Notes under the pieces: generated by a model | What the model saw: only the letters and a program-made list of their open reading frames with translations | Told to the model about the DNA's origin: nothing | Databases searched by the model: none | Made by a program: the position numbers and the translations under genes | Part shown: positions 57,181 through 64,000 of the stretch, piece by piece | Position numbering within the stretch: the first letter of the stretch is position 1 | Layout: every line of letters begins with the position of its first letter | NCBI GenBank assembly: GCA_033398695.1 | Contig: CM065806.1 | Span: 47,889,001-47,953,000 of the forward strand | DNA: 64,000 bases | Direction: 5' to 3' | From: Orobanche coerulescens | Lineage: Eukaryota > Streptophyta > Magnoliopsida > Lamiales > Orobanchaceae

Positions 57181-57849
57181 AGAATACTGCTACCGGAAAA
57201 ACTGGGTTGAAGGGTGGTGAATTCACGAATTCTATGTTGATATAACAAGTCATCCTCAAGCATGTCATGCTAAAAAGGTTTTTGGAAGTTCCATGATCAT
57301 AAGGTACAATTATACGGGTAATCGACTCAACATCATATCTTATATTCGATCTTCAAGAAATATTCTAAGTTCCGATTATTCCAAGTTCCAAAAACATATG
57401 ATTCCTTATGTAAAACATACGAACTAGGTAATCTCGACATCGATCATAAATTGATTTGAAAACGCTTAGGAGTCCATAAACTGAGATGGTTCAAAGGTTC
57501 ATACTATAGTTAGTGCCGATACGTCAAAAGTATCCTTCTAACATGTGATGACCGATCATAAACGAAATAACTGGCTATCAAAACATGATCAGACGTCCTT
57601 AAAAACATCACTAATATCGGTGAAGAATCACCTACCTCAAAGTAGTGAAGAACACGGAGGAAGTTGAAGCAATCCAACACCGAAAGCTTGAACACCAATC
57701 TCCAATGATATACGATCTTCAATCACGAACTAGGGTGTTGATATGAAGTGTTTAGGATGAAGGGAGTTATGTTCTAAGTGTAGGAATTCGGGTAATGGGA
57801 GAAGAGAGAACTGAAATCACGAATAGGATGCTGTCCTATTTATAATAAA

Positions 57850-58160
57850 TGGTTATTAGCGCGCGCTAGACCCTGCTCGTAGCGTGCGCTAACGGCTCAT
57901 TGGACTAAACTGTACTCGGCACTTAGCGTGCGCTACGCATATACCTGTAGCGTGCGCTAAGGCATTGACTCGGCTTTTCCCGAAAGCCGTCCAGGTACAT
58001 CCAACACGATCCGACAGGGGTCCCCCGGCCAGATCTCACCTACCGCACGTCTCAATCGAATTGACCATGCATAGCGTGCGCTAATGACCCTCTGTAGCGT
58101 GCGCTATGAATCTACGTTAGCGCACGCTAAACATAGCCGGTAGCGTGCGCTACATGTGCA
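57850..58160 (-). promoter_or_regulatory. Upstream TAGCGCACGCTA cluster next to the LTR TATA box
   Basis: About eight copies (mostly exact TAGCGTGCGCTA in plus sense, hence TAGCGCACGCTA in element sense, plus palindromic TAGCGCGCGCTA). The nearest lies about 12 bp from TATAAATAGG. Same motif, orientation and position as in the LTR at 21512. Confidence 0.75.
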
Positions 58161-58301
58161 GATTTACAATTTTTAAATCACAACCATGAAATTAAACGCT
58201 CGACAACATCGGACTATGAAATACGGAGAATAGTACTCAGACAAAAGTACAATTATTACAATATCATAAGTTCCAATTACATAGAAATCTCGGGTATTAC
58301 A

Positions 58302-58316
58302 TCCTTCCTCCCTAAA
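58302..58316 (-). other. Polypurine tract
   Basis: Minus strand TTTAGGGAGGAAGGA immediately before LTR start TGTAATACC. Confidence 0.8.
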
Positions 58317-58336
58317 AAGAAGTTTCGTCCCGAAAC

Positions 58337-61060
58337 TTAAGATGAAAATAACTCCGGATATCTAGCCTTCATACCGTCCTCCGTTTCCCAACTGGCCTCT
58401 TCGACTCCATGTCGTGACCATTGTACTTTAACCAAGTGTATTGGTTTATTCCTCAATTGTTTAGTCCGATTCTCAAGTATCTTAATTGGTCTCTCTTCGA
58501 AGGTGCCATCATTAGCTATCTCGATCTCGTCGAAATCAATGACGTGACTGGGGTCCGGTACATACTTCCGCAGTTGGGATACGTGAAACACATTGTGAAC
58601 GTGACTCAACGATGGCGGTAAGGCCAACCTGTATGCTAAATCCCCAACTCTCTCTAGAATCTCAAATGGCCCGATATATCTCGGACTAAGCTTGCCTCTC
58701 CTCCCAAAACGGAAAATCCCTCGTGTAGGAGACACCTTCAACAGTACATGGTCCCCAGCGTCGAACTCTAGAGGGCGACGACGTACATCTGCATAAGACT
58801 TCTGTCGACTGCAGGCGGTCAGGGTCTCTCTCTCGAATCAAAGCTATCTTCTCTTGAGTCTGAATAATCAATTCTGGTTCCGTCCCAATCAAATCCGAAG
58901 AATCATCCCAACATAGGGGTGATCGGCATCTTCTTCCGTACAAAGCTTCAAATGGTGCCATCTTGATTGAAGCATGCCAACTATTATTGTAGGTGAATTC
59001 AACTAACGACAAATGAACTTCCCAATCAGTTGACCAATCCAAAGCACAGGCTCTAAGCATGTCTTCTACAGTTTGAATAGTCCTTTCGGACTGACCGTCC
59101 GTTTGGGGATGATAAGTTGTGCTAAAGTTGAGCTCAGTCCCCAAAGCTCTGTGAACTGCTTTCCAGAAGTGCGACACGAAACGACCATCTCGATCCGAAA
59201 TAATGGTCTTCGGCGTCCCATGCAATCTGACTATCTCCGCAATAAATACTCGCGCCAATCTCTCGGGTCCCCATGTATCTTTGATCCCTAGGAAATGAGC
59301 CGACTTGGTTAGTCGATCAACTACAACCCAAATCATGTTCATTCCTGTTCTAGTCCTTGGCATATTGGTGATGAAATCCATCGAAATGTCCTCCCACTTC
59401 CATTCAGGGATCGGAAGCGGCTTTAACATCCCGGCAGGTCGCTGATGTTCAATCTTAACCTGCTGACAAGTCAAACACTTCGAAACGTACTCCGCTACGT
59501 CCTTCTTCATATTCCCCCACCAGAAGTTTTGCTTTAAATCCTTATACATCTTACTGCTGCCTGGGTGAATAGAATAGGGCGCGCTATGAGCTTCCTTCAA
59601 AATCGTCCGTCTCAAATCATCGTCCTCGGGAACGCAAAGTCGACTCTGAAATCTTAGAACTCCATCATCTTGTATCACGAATCCTGGGGCTTTTCCTTTC
59701 TTTACTTCATCACATAATCGAAGGATTAAAGAATCGTCCAACTGCTTAGATTTGATCTCGTCGACTAGTGATGAAGTCAGTTCCATCACATACAGTTTCC
59801 CTTGGATTCCTGGTGCCCATACTTCAATCCCCTCACGGATCAGTTCTCGTTGAATGCTGGTTTGGGACGTAAGAGCTTCCAGCACTCGAAGAGAAACAGG
59901 TTTTCGTCTCAATGCGTCGGCTACTACGTTTGCTTTCCCCGGATGATAGAGAATCTCCAAGTCGTAATCCTTGATCAATTCCAGCCACCTTCTCTGCCTC
60001 ATGTTTAATTCTTTCTGACTGAAAATGTACTTGAGGCTCTTGTGGTCTGTAAAGATCTGACAATTAGTGCCATACAAATAATGTCGCCAAATTTTCAAGG
60101 CAAAGACCACAGCTGCTAGCTCCAGATCATGAGTCGGATAATTAACTTCATACGGTTTCAATTGCCGAGAAGCATAGGCAATCACCTTATCTTTTTGCAT
60201 CAACACACATCCCAGACCCTGATTTGAAGCGTCGCTGTATACCATGAATCCATCAGTTCCCTCTGGCAGTGCTAATATAGGTGCTGTTGTCAGTCTCCTC
60301 TTAAGTTCGTCAAAACCAGCCTGGCACTTTTCATTCCACGTGAACTTTTGAGTTTTCTGTAACAGCTGAGTGAGTGGACGGGCAATTTTGGAAAATCCTT
60401 CTACAAAGCGGCGATAATATCCAGCAAGTCCTAAGAAGCTTCGGACTTCTTTCACGTTTTTAGGAGCTTCCCAATCCAAGATTGCTTCGACTTTCTTCGG
60501 GTCCACCTGAACTCCGTCGGCTGATATCACATGCCCAAGGAAGGTTACTTCCTTAAGCCAGAACTCGCAGTTAGAAAATTTTGCGTACAGCTGTTCCTTC
60601 CTCAAGGTGCTTAAAACCACACGCAAATGCTCGGCATGCTCCTCTGCGTCCTTCGAATATATCAAGATGTCATCAATGAAGACGACCACAAATTTATCCA
60701 AGTATTCCAAGAATACCCGATTCATTAATTGCATGAATCCGCAGAGCATTGGTAAGTCCAAACGGCATCACTACGAATTCATAATGCCTGCAGGGATCTC
60801 AAAGCGATTTCGGTATATCCGATTCCTTAATTCTCAATCGGTGGTATCACGATCGCAAGTCAATCTTCGAGAATACCCTTGCCCCTTGCGCTTGATCAAA
60901 CAAGTCGTCGATCCGAGGTATAGGATACTTATTCTTGATTGTCATCTTGTTGAGCTCGTAATCAATACACATCGGAGGGATCCGTCTTTCTTAGGACAAA
61001 GAGAACGGGTGCTCCCAAGGAGAAACACTAGGTTGGATATAGCCTTTCGTAACAATTCCT
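58337..61060 (-). pseudogene. Gypsy pol: RT, RNase H, integrase and chromodomain
   Basis: A long open stretch 60761-58686 holds the RT core from the catalytic FIDDILIYS, RNase H ([35 protein letters not shown]), the integrase zinc finger ([18 protein letters not shown] ... [16 protein letters not shown]) and all three DDE residues ([41 protein letters not shown]). A frameshift near 58800 separates the tail 58741-58337: [36 protein letters not shown] and a chromodomain-like end (IHLVKVQWSRHGVEEASWET). Upstream, 61060-60762 (RT N-terminus) has several frameshifts. In chromoviruses the chromodomain directs integration to heterochromatin. Confidence 0.92.
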
Positions 61061-61500
61061 CCGGTTGCTTCTTGAGTTCATACATCTCGGTTGGCGCCAT
61101 GCGGTATGGTGCTCGGAAATAGGAGGCGCTCTGTGCTCTAATTCAATAGTGAATTCCACTCCCCTCTGCGGAGGTAACCCAGGTAGTTCGTCAGGAAATA
61201 CGTCTGGGAACTCGTTCACAACTGAAATAGACGAGAGCTCTACTCCTTCCTCTTTTCTCATGGCATAGCACCAAAGTCCCTGACACCCCTGTTTCAGTAA
61301 TTTTACGGCTTTCATTGCCTTGATCAATTTTCCCGAGCTTCCTGGTCTCCATCCTCGGAATAAGTGTTCAGACCCGTCATCAGCAATGATGGAAATGACT
61401 CTCTCTCGGTAATTCAGAATAGCTCCATAACGGTTGAGCCAATCGTCTCCGAGAATTAAATCGTCACCGTAAATGTCAACCACAATAAGGTTCGATAGCC
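61028..61500 (-). pseudogene. C-terminal part of the gypsy protease and linker to RT
   Basis: Reads DIYGDDLILGDDWLNRYGAI and NYRERVISIIADDGSEHLF, then the linker [17 protein letters not shown]. It corresponds to the last third of the protease. The catalytic DSGA part is missing, replaced by the gag N-terminus at about 61500. The frame fails after ELEHRAPP near 61110. Confidence 0.85.
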
Positions 61501-61773
61501 AATCTCTCCCCGATTATCCACGTTATGCTGCTGTCCCATCGCCGTCTGCATGCGATCCACAACTTGAGCAAACTGGTTTATCTGGGCAACCACCTGCTGA
61601 AGCACTCCCGGCACGTTAGGATCTGCATTATTATTTGCCGATCCCTGCTGTCCCCCGGAATGGGAATCCGTTCGACTAGCGGTTATCTCTGGGGTAGATA
61701 CCGACTCTTCTTGCCTCGCGTTTCCGCGTCCGCGCCCACGACCGCGTCCGCGTCCACGACCTCCTCTCAACAT
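61501..61773 (-). pseudogene. N-terminus of gypsy gag, fused to the protease by deletion
   Basis: ATG 61773: MLRGGRGRGRGRGRGRGN, then a Ser/Gln-rich part and VPGVLQQVVAQINQFAQVV. After about 90 codons it runs into protease sequence in another frame. The capsid core and zinc knuckles present in the related element at 43480-44538 are absent. The size of that relative suggests more than 1 kb lost. Confidence 0.8.
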
Positions 61774-61998
61774 ACTGTAAACATAAATACTCAATATCCA
61801 GGACAAACTTTCTAAAAGTACATCCATCAATGTTCACAAATCATGAATAAAATAAAACGGTAGTTTTTTAGATTAGGAAACTTACAACCACGGTCCACAC
61901 GACGATCTTTGGCTCGGCAGTTGATGTTACGAACGACCGAATCAAATAACGTAAATGCACTCCAACTAACCCGACTGCCAAGATATCCATAAATCTGA

Positions 61999-62010
61999 GT
62001 TCTGATACCA
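61999..62010 (-). other. Primer-binding site, initiator Met tRNA type
   Basis: Minus strand TGGTATCAGAAC, one mismatch to the standard TGGTATCAGAGC, 5 nt from the LTR end. Confidence 0.85.
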
Positions 62011-62015
62011 TATTC

Positions 62016-64000
62016 TGTAACACCCCGAGATATTCGGAATAATTACAGCGCCGTAAACCCTTTAGATAAGGATTTACAAGGCTAATTTTAAAAGAATTGT
62101 AAATATAATTCAATAGTACAACTGAAGTCCAAATACAGATTTGATTCAACCGATCAAATGAGTTAACTTATACAACCATATCGAATTGACCTTATTAAAA
62201 CAGACGTACTCGAGTACTAAACGAACCAAGAAGACAAATCACAATAACAATAACATCAATCACATCACTGAGCCATTCCATCGTCCTGTCGGTACTGTGG
62301 TTGCCTCCCCGCTCCTCGGCTACCTGAACATCAAAACAATGTCCACCCCCGAAGGGGTTAGCAAAACAATGCTAGTACAAGTATCGTCAAACAATAAATC
62401 ATCAATGCATCATAAAGCATGCAAAACGGACTTCCGCCACCGGAATCCAACGATGCGAATCCTCACGATTCCATCAACACAATACAAGGTAATCCAGCGA
62501 TCCAGCGCCCTCAGCATAGATCCCCATGATGATCCCGTCGGACCAACGCATGGTGGAAAACCCGTCCAACGATCCAGCGCCCTCAGCATAGATCCCCATG
62601 ATGATCCCGTCGGACCAACGCATGGTGGACATTCGATCCAGCGCCCTCAGCATAGATCCTCATGACCCCCTCGGATCATTTATACCATAATCAATCAATT
62701 ATGCATACACATATGCATTTCAATATGTTCATCAATACGAACAAACAACAACGAATATCCCGAAAATTTTTCAGAAATACATCTCATATTCAACAATATG
62801 AATAAAACCACAAGCATGATAAATTGAACTCGACACATGATATTTGCCTCGAAAATGGCAAGGATGAAACACTTCAATGATCTCGACACACTCGAAGGCC
62901 GCCTCCTTCGATCAACGTAACAAGCTCGAACCTTAACAAAAGGAATGATATACAAATCATCTCAAGTCGAACGATGGCCTAACAATTCGTCCTACGGCCC
63001 AAAAGTTCAAAATAAACAACCTGCCTGGACTGCTTAGCGTGCGCTACGTATACTACGTAACGTGCGCTAAGCAGGCCCGTTAGCGTACGCTATCGGGTAA
63101 GACTAGCGTGCGCTAGTTACGAACTGACAGTTTGAACCGGCCGATACATAACGCACGCTACGTACGTATTGTGCGTTAACTGACCCTCGATAGCGCACGT
63201 TAACTCACATATGTTAGCGTGCGCTAACCTTGCATGGCAGAATACTGCTACCGGAAAAACTGGGTTGAAGGGTGGTGAATTCACGAATTCTATGTTGATA
63301 TAACAAGTCATCCTCAAGCATGTCATGCTAAAAAGGTTTTTGGAAGTTCCATGATCATAAGGTACAATTATACGGGTAATCGACTCAACATCATATCTTA
63401 TATTCGATCTTCAAGAAATATTCTAAGTTCCGATTATTCCAAGTTCCAAAAACATATGATTCCTTATGTAAAACATACGAACTAGGTAATCTCTGATTAC
63501 TGATCATAAATTGATTTGAAAACGCTTAGGAGTCCATAAACTGAGATGGTTCAAAGGTTCATACTATAGTTAGTGCCGATACGTCAAAAGTATCCTTCTA
63601 ACATGTGATGACCGATCATAAACGAAATAACTGGCTATCAAAACATGATCAGACGTCCTTAAAAACATCACTAATATCGGTGAAGAATCACCTACCTCAA
63701 AGTAGTGAAGAACACGGAGGAAGTTGAAGCAATCCAACACCGAAAGCTTGAACACCAATCTCCAATGATATACGATCTTCAATCACGAACTAGGGTGTTG
63801 ATATGAAGTGTTTAGGATGAAGGGAGTTATGTTCTAAGTGTAGGAATTCGGGTAATGAGAGAAGAGAGAACTGAAATCACGAATAGGATGCTGTCCTATT
63901 TATAATAAATGGTTATTAGCGCGCGCTAGACCCTGCTCGTAGCGTGCGCTAACGGCTCACTGGAATAAACTGTACTCGGCACTTAGCGTGCGCTACGCAT
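62016..64000 (-). repeat. 5' LTR of the young gypsy element (incomplete at window end)
   Basis: Matches 55955-57942 almost exactly, including the 72-bp duplication, the downstream motif cluster (63035-63235), the TATA box (about 63897-63906) and the first copies of the upstream cluster. Confidence 0.95.

Larger units (their letters stand above)
55955..58301 (-). repeat. 3' LTR of the young gypsy element
   Basis: 2,347 bp. Minus strand TGTAATACCCGAGATTTC...CGAATATCTCGGGGTGTTACA. The TATA box TATAAATAGG is at 57844-57835. A 72-bp direct duplication lies at 56440-56610 (CCAGCGCCCTCAGCATAGAT). Two clusters of the TAGCGTGCGCTA motif are present (plus sense). Confidence 0.95.
55955..64000 (-). mobile_element. 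Young Tekay-like Ty3/gypsy element, gag and protease mostly deleted (runs off window)
   Basis: Minus orientation: 5' LTR 62016-64000+, primer site 62010-61999, gag start 61773, protease tail, RT, RNase H, integrase with chromodomain, purine tract, 3' LTR 55955-58301. The two LTRs are about 99% identical over the 1,985 bp visible (about 20 differences counted by eye). The insertion is in the copia 5' LTR after ...ATAATG; the matching duplicate lies outside the window. A deletion fused the gag N-terminus to the end of the protease, so the element cannot be autonomous despite its age. Confidence 0.93.

Noticed and set aside
60607..61122. Plus-strand frame of 171 codons opposite RT
   Set aside because: Antisense shadow of the frameshifted RT on the minus strand.

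Overview
This is nuclear DNA of a flowering plant. The window is almost wholly transposable elements of plant-only types: Ty3/gypsy Tekay-like and Tat-like, Ty1/copia including a Sirevirus-like 3' end, and CACTA. The only host-gene material is fragmentary: pieces of an Aurora-3-type kinase, a CPK28-type calcium-dependent kinase and an epsin, all carried inside a CACTA element, plus two exons of a pectin acetylesterase. I see no intact host gene, tRNA, rRNA, CRISPR or microbial feature.

Layout. (1) 1-3137: minus-strand remnant of a Tat-type Ty3 element (gag piece, protease, RT, RNase H, LTR piece). (2) 3535-10813: a structurally complete Tat-like element with 5-bp target duplication CGAAG, minus orientation. 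Its pol is gutted, it carries a 25/50-bp tandem array, and it has an antisense plus-strand ORF with its own TATA box and introns. (3) About 10990-12924 and 38758-38875: an old copia pol split by a 25.8-kb CACTA element, CACTA-1 (12925-38754, TSD TCA). CACTA-1 carries a TNP2-type transposase pseudogene and a second gene with an Ulp1-like domain; several of that gene's introns are filled with TG repeats. (4) Inside the transposase gene sits CACTA-2 (17395-30374, TSD GGA), which has no transposase but carries captured host exons. (5) Inside CACTA-2 sits an 8.5-kb LTR element without coding capacity (21512-30051, TSD TCTAA). Copia, CACTA-1, CACTA-2 and this element form a four-level nest whose borders can be read directly. 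(6) 38876-40627: 3' end of a Sirevirus-like element. (7) 40628-46868: 5' part of a Tekay-like gypsy, minus. (8) 47314-49696: 5' part of a copia element inserted into an exon of the pectin acetylesterase relic (49697-49970). (9) 50041-55954: a nearly complete copia, minus. (10) 55955-64000: a young Tekay-like gypsy, minus, with most of gag and the protease active site deleted, running off the window.

Two signals stand out. CACTA-2 has assembled consecutive exons of three unrelated host genes, in one orientation and with splice sites kept, into one potential transcription unit. Separately, several different LTR families each carry, just upstream of the LTR TATA box, a cluster of a family-specific short palindrome: TAGCGCACGCTA, TTACGGCCGTAA, AACGTACGTAA and, more weakly, one based on GGTCCGAACC. 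The clusters look like independently evolved promoter arrays.
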